Assembly: GCF_900172275.1 (NCBI RefSeq)
Contig: NZ_FWFT01000001.1
Coordinates: 62,001 to 126,000 of the forward strand
Direction: 5' to 3'
DNA from: Pseudooctadecabacter jejudonensis
Lineage (GTDB): Bacteria; Pseudomonadota; Alphaproteobacteria; Rhodobacterales; Rhodobacteraceae
DNA length: 64,000 nucleotides
The notes under the pieces are model-generated. The model worked only from the letters and a program-made list of their open reading frames with translations, searched no databases and was not told the DNA's origin. Positions 1-9,004 of this stretch are shown here, one piece after another; positions within the stretch are counted from its first letter, which is position 1; every line of letters begins with the position of its first letter. The position numbers and the translations under genes are program-made.

Positions 1-44
1 TGGCCAATACTGTGATCGAAAGCTACCGGATTGAAATGCTATGA
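1..44 (+). CDS. purS: PurS, 3' end only (phosphoribosylformylglycinamidine synthase subunit)
   Basis: The first 44 bases read, in the frame beginning at base 3, as the tail of a protein ending [13 protein letters not shown] followed by TGA at 42-44. This ending is typical of alphaproteobacterial PurS, the small dimeric subunit that bridges PurQ and PurL in the fourth step of purine synthesis. Its stop overlaps the purQ start in an ATGA arrangement, consistent with translational coupling. Only the last 13 codons are in the window, so the call rests on the C-terminal residues and the purQ neighbour. Confidence 0.8.
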   Translation, partial: ANTVIESYRIEML

Positions 45-709
45 AGGCGGCTGTTGTTCAGTTTCCCGGATCTAACTGTGACCGCGACATGGCGGTGGCG
101 CTGGAGGCATCGGGTGCGGATGTGCAGATTGTCTGGCACAAGGACAACGGTCTGCCGGATGGCATTGATCTGGTCGCCATTCCGGGCGGCTTTTCGTTTG
201 GCGATTATCTGCGGTGTGGGGCCATTGCGGCCAATTCGCCAGTGTGTCGTGCGATTGTCGATCATGCCGAACGGGGCGGATATGTTCTAGGCGTCTGCAA
301 TGGCTTTCAGGTGCTGACGGAAACCGGTTTGTTGCCCGGTGCGCTGTTGCGCAATGCGGGGCTGAAATACATTTGCCGCACTGTGGGTTTGAAGGTCGAA
401 ACCTCGGCCTCTGCCTACACCGAAGGGTACACCGCCGGATCTGAGATCGGCGTGCCGATTGCCCACCATGATGGCAATTATTTTGCCGATGACGACGTGG
501 TTACCCGTCTGCAAGGCGAGGACCGTGTGGCTTTTACCTACACCGACAATCCCAACGGCAGCCGTGCGGATATCGCAGGCATTCTGTCCGAAAACCGCCG
601 TGTGCTGGGCATGATGCCCCACCCCGAACGCGCGTTTGAGGAGTCCCATGGCAACACGGACGGTCAGCGTCTTTTTGCCGGTTTGATGGGGCAGCTGGCC
701 TCAGCCTAA
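41..709 (+). CDS. purQ: Phosphoribosylformylglycinamidine synthase, glutaminase subunit PurQ
   Basis: The 222-residue product is a class I glutamine amidotransferase that supplies ammonia to PurL for conversion of FGAR to FGAM in purine synthesis. The N-terminus [12 protein letters not shown], the nucleophile motif GVCNGFQVL (Cys86) and the catalytic His/Glu in [11 protein letters not shown] near the C-terminus are all visible. Length matches the short, stand-alone PurQ type that works with PurS. The start ATG overlaps the purS stop. The following 72 bp separate it from a sensor kinase gene, so purQ probably ends the pur transcript. Confidence 0.97.
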   Translation: MKAAVVQFPGSNCDRDMAVALEASGADVQIVWHKDNGLPDGIDLVAIPGGFSFGDYLRCGAIAANSPVCRAIVDHAERGGYVLGVCNGFQVLTETGLLPGALLRNAGLKYICRTVGLKVETSASAYTEGYTAGSEIGVPIAHHDGNYFADDDVVTRLQGEDRVAFTYTDNPNGSRADIAGILSENRRVLGMMPHPERAFEESHGNTDGQRLFAGLMGQLASA

Positions 710-781
710 GGGGTGAATGGACGGGTGCGCCCCGGGCCTGTAAGGTCGCGCCATGACTTGGGGTAACACACTGGCGGCTGG

Positions 782-2518
782 ATGAAGCGGCGGCGCATCT
801 CTCATGCGTGGTCAGCGCGTTTGATCGTGATGGCGTTGGTCTGCGTGGCCTGTGTGGTTGTTGTGATTTCAAACAGGCTGCTGACCGAACGCTTTACGGA
901 ACGGACCCGTGGCGCGGCTGAGGTCCGCTTGGCGCTGTATTCCGCCAACCTACTGAGTGAGTTGCAGCGCAATTCCATCGTGCCGCAGCTGTTGGCACGC
1001 GATCCTGCATTGATTGGTGCCCTCAATTCCGAGGATTATACCCAATCGACCGCGCGGCTGTTGTCTTTCGTTGACGAAATCGGGGCCGCGTCGCTGGTCT
1101 TGATGGACACCGAGGGTCGCATTGTGGCCGCCACCAACCGCGAACGGTTGGGGGAAAACCAGCGCAATCAGCAGTCGTTTGTGGATGCGATGCGGTCCAA
1201 CATAACAACGTTCACCGTGGATGAACGGGACGAGGGCGGGTTTTCTTTTACCTATTCGCGCCGTGTGGATGATGGCGGCCTTGCGTTGGGCGTTGTGTCT
1301 GTCGGGGTTGATTTGGCCAAGTTGGAACGATCCTGGGCGGGGATTTCGGATGCTGTCATGGTGCTGGACAGCACGGGCCGCGCCATTTTGTCGACAGAGC
1401 CGCGGTGGCGGGGCCGGATGGAGGAAGAGGCCATTGCCTTGCAGGAACCCCAAACCGCCATTGAACGCGCGCTGAGGGCCACGCCGGATTGGTCCGCGCT
1501 GCCCATTGATGCCTATCTGCGCGGCGATGGTGTGATGCGCCAAGAGGTGCGCGTGCCGTTCCAGGGCTGGCGCGTCGTCAGCTTTACCACGTTCCAGTCG
1601 GTGCGCGAACGGGTGAACACCATTCTGGCGCTTGAAATCATGGGCTTTGCCATTTTGCTGGCGGGCCTGTTCTGGTTTTTGTCGCGCCGATCCAACATGG
1701 CCGCCCGCATGTTCCAACGGGAATCGGCAGAGCTTCGCCAGTTGAACGTCCGCCTCCAGCGGGAAATCGCCGAGAGGGAGAAGGTCGAAAAGGACCTTGA
1801 GGTCGCTGAACGGACCGTCGCCCAGACATCGAAACTGGCCGCCTTGGGGGAGATGTCGGCGGCTGTCAGCCATGAGCTGAACCAACCCCTTGCGGCCATG
1901 AAAACCTACCTTGCGGGCGCACGTCTTTTGATCACCCGTGACAGGCCTGATGAGGCTGTGGCCGCCGTCCACCGGATCGACAGTTTGATCGAACGGATGG
2001 GGGCCATCACCAAGCAGCTGAAATCCTACGCCCGAAAGGGGGGCGACAGCCTGCAACCCGTTGATGTTAAGGACGCGGTGCTGTCCGCACTGGCGATGAT
2101 GGAGCCGCAGTTGCGCCAACGTCAGGTCGCCATTGGCCGCGTTTTGCCGGACCAGCCTGTCATGATCCACGCCGACCGGATGCGTCTGGAACAGGTCATC
2201 ATCAACCTGCTGCGCAACGCCGTGGACGCCACAAAAACCACGTCCGAGCCGACGATCGAAATTTTGCTGGCACAGGGGGACGTGGCCCGTCTGTCCGTGA
2301 GGGACAATGGAACGGGGATCGAAGACCTGGATGAGTTGTTTGAGCCGTTCTACACGACCAAACAGCCCGGCGACGGCACGGGCTTGGGTCTTGCCATCTC
2401 ATCCGGCATCGTGTCCGACTTTGGCGGCAGGCTGACGGCGCGCAACTCTGTGCGGGGTGGGGCTGTTTTTGAGGTGGAACTGCCTATCTTAGGTGCAGAC
2501 ATAGAAGCAGCGGAGTAA
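782..2518 (+). CDS. dctB: DctB-like sensor histidine kinase (copy 1)
   Basis: A 578-residue membrane kinase of the C4-dicarboxylate sensor family. An N-terminal membrane segment (about residues 12-32) and a second (about 283-300) enclose a periplasmic double-Cache-like sensor. A short coiled coil rich in E and R follows, then the H box [13 protein letters not shown], the N box INLLRNAVDA, the G1 box DNGTGI, the F box FEPFYTTK and the G2 box GTGLGLAIS. All catalytic motifs look intact. The partner regulator begins 5 bp downstream. No transporter gene is adjacent to this pair, so the ligand is inferred only from family resemblance. Confidence 0.88.
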   Translation: MKRRRISHAWSARLIVMALVCVACVVVVISNRLLTERFTERTRGAAEVRLALYSANLLSELQRNSIVPQLLARDPALIGALNSEDYTQSTARLLSFVDEIGAASLVLMDTEGRIVAATNRERLGENQRNQQSFVDAMRSNITTFTVDERDEGGFSFTYSRRVDDGGLALGVVSVGVDLAKLERSWAGISDAVMVLDSTGRAILSTEPRWRGRMEEEAIALQEPQTAIERALRATPDWSALPIDAYLRGDGVMRQEVRVPFQGWRVVSFTTFQSVRERVNTILALEIMGFAILLAGLFWFLSRRSNMAARMFQRESAELRQLNVRLQREIAEREKVEKDLEVAERTVAQTSKLAALGEMSAAVSHELNQPLAAMKTYLAGARLLITRDRPDEAVAAVHRIDSLIERMGAITKQLKSYARKGGDSLQPVDVKDAVLSALAMMEPQLRQRQVAIGRVLPDQPVMIHADRMRLEQVIINLLRNAVDATKTTSEPTIEILLAQGDVARLSVRDNGTGIEDLDELFEPFYTTKQPGDGTGLGLAISSGIVSDFGGRLTARNSVRGGAVFEVELPILGADIEAAE

Positions 2519-2523
2519 TCCCA

Positions 2524-3858
2524 ATGGCCCAAGCCATGAAAATCGCCATCGTCGACGACGAACAGGACATGCGTCAATCGATCAGCCAGTGGTTGGCCCT
2601 GTCGGGCTATGACACGGAAACCTTCGCCAGCGCCGAAGACGCGCTCAAGGGGGTGGGCACCGATTATCCGGGCATCGTGGTCAGTGACATCAAGATGCCT
2701 GGCATGGACGGGATGCAGTTCCTGAAAAAGCTGAAAGGTGTGGACAGCAGCCTGCCTGTAATCATGATCACAGGGCACGGCGATGTGCCCATGGCGGTTG
2801 AGGCGATGCGCATTGGTGCATTCGATTTTCTGGAAAAGCCGTTCAACCCCGACCGAATGACCGAATTGGCGAAAAAGGCCACGACCGCACGGCGACTGAC
2901 GTTGGACAACCGTGAACTGCGCCGGGAGCTGTCGGACGGCGGCGCCTTGATGAAAAAGCTGATTGGCGCGTCGCCGGTGATGGAACGGCTGAAAGAGGAC
3001 ATCCTTGATCTGGGGCAGGCGGACGGTCACGTCCTGATTGAGGGCGAGACAGGCACCGGCAAAACGCTTGTCGCCCATGCGTTGCATGCGGTGGGGGCGC
3101 GGGCCAACAAGAAGTTCGTATTGATTTCCTGTGCCGCTTATGACGAAGACACGCTGGCCAAACGTCTGTTTGGCCCTGCGGGTCAGGATGATCCCATTCC
3201 GGCCATGGAAGAGGCGCGGGGCGGCACGCTTGTCCTCGAAGATATCGAGGCGCTGAGCACGGCCACGCAATCGCGTCTGCTGACGGCCATCAATGAACAA
3301 GGCACCCCGGCTGAGACGCGGATCGTGGCGATTTGTAACCTCAACGACGAAGGCAAGACCTGCGAAAGCGTGCTGCGCCCTGATTTGTTCTACCGCTTGG
3401 CCGCGTTGCGCATCACGGTTCCGCCCCTGCGCGCGCGGGGCGAAGACATCCTGACGTTGTTCACCCGATTGGGGGAACAGTTTGCCGAAGAATACGGCTG
3501 TGATGCCCCTCAGGTGAGCGCGCAGGAGGCCGCACAGCTGTTGCAGGCCCCGTGGCCCGGCAATGTGCGGCAGCTGTATAATGTGGCCGAACGGGCCGTG
3601 CTGCAGAACCGGCGCGGATCCGGCACCATTGCGTCGCTGTTGATGACGGAGGACGAAGACGTCCAGCCCGCCATGACGACCGAAGGAAAGCCGCTGAAAG
3701 AATTCGTCGAGGCGTTTGAGCGCATGTTGATCGACAACACCATGCGTCGCCACAAGGGCAGCATCGTCAATGTCATGGAAGAGCTGTGCCTGCCGCGCCG
3801 GACGCTGAACGAAAAGATGGCCAAATACGGCCTGCAACGGTCTGACTACCTTGGCTGA
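2524..3858 (+). CDS. dctD: DctD-like response regulator without GAFTGA (copy 1)
   Basis: A 444-residue NtrC-family regulator. The receiver domain carries the acidic pocket IVDDE, phospho-acceptor Asp55 (VVSDIKMPG) and Lys105 (FLEKPF). The AAA+ domain has a good Walker A, GETGTGKT (about 174-181). The loop that contacts sigma-54, normally GAFTGA after LFG, reads LFGPAGQDDPIPAM (about 215-228), and the Walker B region reads GGTLVLEDIEAL rather than the usual LFLDE. A Fis-type helix-turn-helix ends the protein. It therefore looks like a DctD relative that may not activate sigma-54 RNA polymerase. The gene overlaps the next one by 8 bp. Confidence 0.88.
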   Translation: MAQAMKIAIVDDEQDMRQSISQWLALSGYDTETFASAEDALKGVGTDYPGIVVSDIKMPGMDGMQFLKKLKGVDSSLPVIMITGHGDVPMAVEAMRIGAFDFLEKPFNPDRMTELAKKATTARRLTLDNRELRRELSDGGALMKKLIGASPVMERLKEDILDLGQADGHVLIEGETGTGKTLVAHALHAVGARANKKFVLISCAAYDEDTLAKRLFGPAGQDDPIPAMEEARGGTLVLEDIEALSTATQSRLLTAINEQGTPAETRIVAICNLNDEGKTCESVLRPDLFYRLAALRITVPPLRARGEDILTLFTRLGEQFAEEYGCDAPQVSAQEAAQLLQAPWPGNVRQLYNVAERAVLQNRRGSGTIASLLMTEDEDVQPAMTTEGKPLKEFVEAFERMLIDNTMRRHKGSIVNVMEELCLPRRTLNEKMAKYGLQRSDYLG

Positions 3859-4534
3859 GACTTGCCTGCGCCTGTATGAGGCGCTGCTGTTTGACATGGA
3901 CGGCTTGCTGCTGGACACCGAACGGCTGTTTATGGAGGCGTTGGTCAAGGTCGCCGCCCCGTTTGGATACGACGATGCCGCCGTGCGTGCGTTTTTCCTG
4001 ACCCTGATCGGCACATCGGCGGAAAAGACCACCGCTGCGCTGGCGGATTTTGTGCCTGCCGGTGTGGATGTGGCCGCCTTTGATCGCACCTGGCGGGAGG
4101 CGAACCGGACCCAACGGCAGGGCCCCGTGCCCCTGCGCCCACAGGTGGGGCAGGTGATCCCCGCATTGGCGCAGGCGGGCCACCGAATGGCCGTGGTCAC
4201 GTCAACCAAACGGGCCCCAGCGGTGGAGCATCTTCAGTCTGCCGGCCTTTTGCACCACTTCGAACTGGTCGTGGCGGGGGATGAGGTTGCAGCCAACAAA
4301 CCCGACCCCGCGCCCTATCTGCAGGCCGCGCGCACCCTTGGTGTTGATCCGGCGCGTTGTGCGGCCTTTGAAGACAGCGATACGGGCACACAGGCGGCGG
4401 TCGCCGCCGGCTGTGTGACGACGCAAATCCCTGATTTGCGCCCTGACGTACCTCTGCCACAGTTGGGGCAACGTGTGGCGCATGATTTGGGGCAGGCGGT
4501 TCACAATCTTGGGCTCATGCCGCACCCTGCCTGA
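3851..4534 (+). CDS. HAD-superfamily hydrolase, beta-phosphoglucomutase-like subfamily
   Basis: The 227-residue product has HAD motif I, LLFDMDGLLLDTE (nucleophile Asp15 and Asp17), motif II around VVTSTKRAP, and motif III/IV in FEDSDTGTQAA. This is the profile of small phosphatases or phosphomutases of the CbbY/PGMB group. The substrate cannot be read from the sequence. The TTG start at 3851 is chosen because the first in-frame ATG would remove the first catalytic Asp; the gene then overlaps the dctD-like stop by 8 bp, suggesting coupled translation. Confidence 0.85.
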   Translation: MAETCLRLYEALLFDMDGLLLDTERLFMEALVKVAAPFGYDDAAVRAFFLTLIGTSAEKTTAALADFVPAGVDVAAFDRTWREANRTQRQGPVPLRPQVGQVIPALAQAGHRMAVVTSTKRAPAVEHLQSAGLLHHFELVVAGDEVAANKPDPAPYLQAARTLGVDPARCAAFEDSDTGTQAAVAAGCVTTQIPDLRPDVPLPQLGQRVAHDLGQAVHNLGLMPHPA

Positions 4535-4555
4535 AGGCAACCGGGGGGGGCGCTT

Positions 4556-5374
4556 ATGGGACTGGCCTATCTGATCATTTATGGCGGCTTTGCCCTGCTG
4601 GTGGCTCTCGTCGGGATCGCGATCCTTGTGGCCCTTGCCAAAGGGTATGCGAAAACCGGGCTTGCGATCCTGGCCGTGGCCCTTGCTGTGGGCATCTGGC
4701 CTGCGGTGCCGTCTTATTTTGACGCCCAGTCGCGCCGTGCCGGCGTGGAGGCGTTATCATTCGCGCCAGGCACCATCGATTTTGCGGGCAAGACGGTCAT
4801 TTTTGTCGAAAGCGGGTCGACCATTTGTGGCGATAACGTCTGCGGCCATGCCCTGCGCCACGGTGGCTTGGCGCGTGCGTTCTGGACGGGCAGTGAAAAC
4901 CTGTCTTACCATCACCCTGATATTGCCTGGCCATTCGATGCCATCGCGCAAGATCCCGTGATCCATGAGGTTGAGATGACCGCTCCGGCAGAAGATGCCA
5001 ACGGGTTCACCTATGCGGATCCGGTGGCAGAGACGCGCCGCCTGCCGGACGTTGATTATACCGTGCTGGCCGACGAAAGTTTCATCGCGTTTGAATACGC
5101 GGATGCCTTCGGGTTGGCAGAAAAGCTGCCGCATACCGTGCGGTTTGCCTACATGGTGTTTGAGGGCTGGCCCACGGCGGGCCAAGCCCCCATCGCGCGG
5201 CTTTTGACGGTGCAGTTTCACCAAGAGCCGCCTTTCGTGTGGCCCGTTCACACGCAATTTCACTACCACCCGCCACTCTTTGAAAACCGCGACCGCGTGC
5301 GCGCGTGGTTCTGCGATGCCCCGCAAGATGACGCTTTTTTCCCGCCCGATCCCTGTGCGGCGGGCGGCAATTGA
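4556..5374 (+). CDS. Conserved-looking membrane-anchored protein of unknown function
   Basis: I do not recognise this 272-residue protein. Two closely spaced hydrophobic segments lie at about residues 4-27 and 35-53, followed by a polar domain of about 215 residues that would face the periplasm or the membrane surface. The polar part contains paired cysteines in TICGDNVCGHA and further Cys residues near the C-terminus (WFCDAP and DPCAAGG), which could form disulfides outside the cytoplasm. It follows the HAD gene by 21 bp in the same direction and is followed by a long gene-free leader. Confidence 0.65.
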   Translation: MGLAYLIIYGGFALLVALVGIAILVALAKGYAKTGLAILAVALAVGIWPAVPSYFDAQSRRAGVEALSFAPGTIDFAGKTVIFVESGSTICGDNVCGHALRHGGLARAFWTGSENLSYHHPDIAWPFDAIAQDPVIHEVEMTAPAEDANGFTYADPVAETRRLPDVDYTVLADESFIAFEYADAFGLAEKLPHTVRFAYMVFEGWPTAGQAPIARLLTVQFHQEPPFVWPVHTQFHYHPPLFENRDRVRAWFCDAPQDDAFFPPDPCAAGGN

Positions 5375-5831
5375 TGTCTCAGGACACTTTCACGTTGTAA
5401 AGCGCCCACATTGTCACCTATGTATGAGGGACGGCAGGTTGACGTGATGGAACGTCAAAAGGCCGGTGAGATTTTCCGGATGTGACCGGAGTGGGCCTAG
5501 ATTGGACATCTGTCTGACAGAGCGCCACCCCACGAACCGGACCGATGAATGTGATCCAGCCTTTGTTTTAAAGGGCAGGTCAGATGAACAGCCCAAGGGC
5601 CACGGCCTGAGACCGAAATGGACTTTGCCACCTTTGGGCCTGAAACGGACATCGCACATCGTGCAGATGTCGGAGAGCAAACGCGATGATGCGCGCGGAA
5701 CAGATAACACACGGTGCGGCGAACCAATCGGTTCGTGCCCCATCTGTCGCGCCCATCGCCAATATTGGACACAGTGACAAACCGGCCGGACCCCCAGGGG
5801 TGCGGCCAATTGGGCTGTGCGAACGGAACTT
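5375..5831 (+). other. Long gene-free leader upstream of rne
   Basis: No convincing gene lies in these 457 bp; open frames here lack recognisable proteins. A small perfect hairpin, CGAACC with loop AATC and GGTTCG, lies at 5720-5735. In enterobacteria the rne mRNA has a long structured leader through which RNase E controls its own level, so a similar role is possible here but unproven. No clear promoter was assigned. Confidence 0.45.
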
Positions 5832-8606
5832 ATGGCTAAGAAAATGCTTATCGATGCCACCCACGCGGAGGAAACCCGCGTCGTGGTGGTGGATGGAAAC
5901 AAGGTTGAGGAGTTCGACTTCGAAACCCAATCGCGCCGCCAACTTGCGGGCAACATCTATCTTGCAAAAGTAACTCGGGTTGAACCGTCGCTGCAGGCGG
6001 CGTTCGTGGACTATGGCGGCAACCGTCACGGGTTTCTGGCGTTCAATGAAATCCACCCCGACTATTACCAGATCCCTGTCGCGGACCGTGAGGCGCTGAT
6101 CGCCGAAGAGCGCGCCTATGCGGACGCCATGCGGGCCGAAGCGGAGGCCGAGGCCGAAAAGCCCAAGCGCAGCCGTCGTCGCCGCAAACCCCAAAAAGAC
6201 GTCGTGGCCGCTGAGGTCGAAGCGACTGATGAGGATGCGGTGACCACCGCAGACCCCGCCGAAACCTCCGCCGAAACCTCCGCTGAGACCCCCGCCGAGA
6301 TGCCCGAAGAAGAAACCTCCGGCGATATCGCAGGGATGGAGACCATCGATCTCGAAGAGGGGGCCTCCCCCATGGAGACGGTCTCCGAAACACCTGTTGA
6401 GACCCCTGAAAGCGGGTCTGCCGAAGGGGATGAGGCCGACGACGAAGAAAAGCCCTATGTGGCCATGGATGATGCCGCCGAAAAAGACGACACCATCGAA
6501 AAAGTCGCCGATGATGACGACAGCGAAGACGTGCGCCCCGTGCGCAAACCGCGCCCGAAACGGTACAAGATTCAGGAAGTCATCAAGGTTCGCCAGATCC
6601 TGCTGATCCAGGTCGTCAAAGAAGAACGCGGCAACAAGGGTGCGGCCCTCACGACCTACCTGTCGCTGGCCGGGCGTTATTGCGTTCTGATGCCCAACAC
6701 CGCGCGCGGTGGTGGCATTTCCCGCAAGATCACCAATGCCGCTGATCGCAAGAAGCTCAAGGCGATTGCAAATGAGATGGACGTGCCCGATGGGGCAGGC
6801 TTGATCATTCGCACCGCAGGCAGCCAGCGCACCAAGACCGAGATCAAACGCGACTATGAATACCTTCAACGTCTGTGGGAACAGATTCGCGAACTCACGC
6901 TGAAATCCATCGCGCCTGCGCAGATCTACGAAGAAGGCAACCTGATCAAACGGTCGATCCGCGATCTTTATTCCAAAGAAATCGACGAGGTGATCGTCGA
7001 AGGTGAGACCGGCTACCGTGTGGCCAAGGACTTCATGAAAATGATCATGCCGTCCCACGCCAAAAACGTGAAAAACTACACCGATCCCATGCCGCTTTAT
7101 GCGCGTCATCAGGTCGAAAGCTATCTGGGCGGCATGTTCAACCCGACCGTGCAGCTGCCCTCAGGCGGCTACATCGTGATCGGCGTGACTGAGGCGCTGG
7201 TGGCCATTGACGTGAACTCTGGCCGCGCCACCAAGGAAGGCTCGATCGAACAAACGGCGACCAAGACCAACCTTGAGGCCGCCGATGAGGTCGCCCGCCA
7301 GCTCCGTCTGCGCGACCTTGCGGGGCTGATCGTGATCGACTTCATCGACATGGATGAGCGCAAGAACAACGCCGCCGTCGAAAAGCGGATGAAGGAAAAG
7401 CTCAAGACCGACCGCGCGCGCATTCAGGTGGGCCGGATTTCCGGCTTTGGCCTGATGGAAATGTCGCGTCAGCGGTTGCGTCCGGGCATGTTGGAATCGA
7501 CCACCCAGATGTGTTCCCATTGTCATGGCACGGGCCTGTTGCGGTCCGATGACAACGTGGCCTTGGGCATCCTGCGTCAGCTGGAAGAAGAAGGCGTGCG
7601 GGGTCGCTCCAAGGAGGTGCTGGTCAAGGCGCCGATTGCGATTTCCAACTTCCTGATGAACCAGAAACGCGAACATGTCGCCCAGATCGAGGCCCGCTAC
7701 GGCCTGAGCGTGCGCGTGGAAGGTGATCCGCACATGGTGTCGCCGGACTTCGCGTTGGAGAAGTTCAAGACCGCCAGCCGCATCGTGGCTGAGGTTGAGA
7801 CCGCAGTGATTTCCTCTGACACAGCCGTCATGGCTGAGGTGGATGAGGCCCCGATGGAGGCACAAGCCGAGGCAGACGCAGCGCCCGCACCCGAACAGGG
7901 GGAAGGCGACGCGCCCACCAAAAAGCGGCGCCGTCGGCGTCGGCGTCGTCGCGGGGGCGGCGGTGAAAATGCCGAAGGGCACACCGGCGGCCAGACCGAA
8001 GCGCAAGACGATGCGCCGACCGATACGGATGACACGCCCAAGGATGTCGCTGAGGCAGATCAGCCCAAAGCGGATAATGCGCCGCAGGACGACAAGCCCA
8101 AAGCGCGCAAATCGCGCCGCAAAAAGGCCGACAGCGACGTCTCAGCCGCGACAGACGCCCCAGAGGCGGATGAGGGCACCGAAGACGCCCCCAAGCCCAA
8201 GCGTACGCGCAGCCGTCGCAAAAAGACGGAGGAGGTTGCAGTTGAGGCCCCAGTCGAAGCGCCTGTCGAGGACGCCCCTGCAGCTGAGGCCGCGCCAGCG
8301 GCAGAGACGCCTGAGGAGAAGCCGAAACGCAAGCGGACCCGCAAAAAGGCACCTGCCGCCGCTGAGACGTCATCTGAGATGGAGGCACCAGCTGCAGGCG
8401 ATGCCCCAGCAGAGGCGCCCGCGCCCGAGGTTGTGGCCCCAACGCCTGAGGCAGAAGCCGCCGCGGAAAAGCCAAAGCGTCGTCGCAAGACCACATCCAA
8501 GCCGGCTGAGCCTGCCCCCCAGGCTGCACCCGAACCACAGGCAGCCGAGGATGCCGCGGACGAGGCCAAGCCGAAACGGCGGGGCTGGTGGTCTCTTAAA
8601 CGTTAA
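5832..8606 (+). CDS. rne: Ribonuclease E
   Basis: The main endoribonuclease of mRNA decay and rRNA/tRNA processing. From the ATG at 5832 the product has 924 residues and starts MAKKMLIDATHAEETRV, the usual alphaproteobacterial beginning. The S1 domain starts at NIYLAKVTRVEPSLQAAFVDYG and is interrupted by about 150 acidic, Pro/Thr-rich residues before resuming at KRYKIQEVIKVRQ. The catalytic region follows with DFIDMDERKNNAAVEKR, and the zinc-link motif is MCSHCHG. A C-terminal tail rich in Ala, Glu, Lys and Pro contains a run of Arg ([15 protein letters not shown]) and would serve as RNA-binding and degradosome scaffold. A GTG 15 bp upstream is an alternative start. Confidence 0.95.
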   Translation: MAKKMLIDATHAEETRVVVVDGNKVEEFDFETQSRRQLAGNIYLAKVTRVEPSLQAAFVDYGGNRHGFLAFNEIHPDYYQIPVADREALIAEERAYADAMRAEAEAEAEKPKRSRRRRKPQKDVVAAEVEATDEDAVTTADPAETSAETSAETPAEMPEEETSGDIAGMETIDLEEGASPMETVSETPVETPESGSAEGDEADDEEKPYVAMDDAAEKDDTIEKVADDDDSEDVRPVRKPRPKRYKIQEVIKVRQILLIQVVKEERGNKGAALTTYLSLAGRYCVLMPNTARGGGISRKITNAADRKKLKAIANEMDVPDGAGLIIRTAGSQRTKTEIKRDYEYLQRLWEQIRELTLKSIAPAQIYEEGNLIKRSIRDLYSKEIDEVIVEGETGYRVAKDFMKMIMPSHAKNVKNYTDPMPLYARHQVESYLGGMFNPTVQLPSGGYIVIGVTEALVAIDVNSGRATKEGSIEQTATKTNLEAADEVARQLRLRDLAGLIVIDFIDMDERKNNAAVEKRMKEKLKTDRARIQVGRISGFGLMEMSRQRLRPGMLESTTQMCSHCHGTGLLRSDDNVALGILRQLEEEGVRGRSKEVLVKAPIAISNFLMNQKREHVAQIEARYGLSVRVEGDPHMVSPDFALEKFKTASRIVAEVETAVISSDTAVMAEVDEAPMEAQAEADAAPAPEQGEGDAPTKKRRRRRRRRRGGGGENAEGHTGGQTEAQDDAPTDTDDTPKDVAEADQPKADNAPQDDKPKARKSRRKKADSDVSAATDAPEADEGTEDAPKPKRTRSRRKKTEEVAVEAPVEAPVEDAPAAEAAPAAETPEEKPKRKRTRKKAPAAAETSSEMEAPAAGDAPAEAPAPEVVAPTPEAEAAAEKPKRRRKTTSKPAEPAPQAAPEPQAAEDAADEAKPKRRGWWSLKR

Positions 8607-8630
8607 GGTCGCCCCATAGGGGATTGATAT

Positions 8631-8664
8631 AAAACGCCATCCTGTTTTCGGGGTGGCGTTTTAC
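8631..8664. terminator. Bidirectional intrinsic terminator between rne and tusA-like
   Basis: A stem of AAAACGCCA paired with TGGCGTTTT, with further C/G pairs around the loop TGTTTTC, lies between the convergent rne and TusA-like genes. It has a T-run on each strand and overlaps the stop codon of the TusA-like gene. Confidence 0.85.
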
Positions 8665-8882
8665 TTTGCCCGCACAACATAGATCTGGTGCGCGCCCGTA
8701 TCCGATTGGGACATCAGGGCATGCCCAGCTTCGGCGCAGAAATGGGGGATATCGACCACGGCGATTGGGTCATCCGCCCAGATCGTCACAACCTCTCCCG
8801 ATGCCACCGCGCGCAGGGCTTTCCCAAGGCGCAAGACAGGCAAGGGGCACATCAGGCCACGGGCGTCGATCACGTCTGTCAT
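8661..8882 (-). CDS. TusA-family sulfurtransferase-like protein
   Basis: A 73-residue product beginning MTDVIDARGLMCPLPVLRL. The CPLP motif with its conserved Cys is the hallmark of the TusA/SirA family, whose members carry persulfide sulfur for tRNA thiolation, molybdenum cofactor work or related pathways. The start at 8882 is preferred because it has a GGAAGGA ribosome site and matches the family length; an upstream ATG at 8930 would add 16 residues of no family similarity. It is convergent with rne and divergent from ccdA. The specific sulfur acceptor is unknown. Confidence 0.88.
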   Translation of the reverse strand: MTDVIDARGLMCPLPVLRLGKALRAVASGEVVTIWADDPIAVVDIPHFCAEAGHALMSQSDTGAHQIYVVRAK

Positions 8883-9004
8883 GGGCTGTCCTTCCATCAT
8901 AAGGGCGGTGCTGCCCCCCATGTCGGACAAAATGAAACACCTTTCAACGGTCTTGTGACCACAGCCCCCGTGACGGCACCGATGATCCCCGCTAGATGAG
9001 GGTC

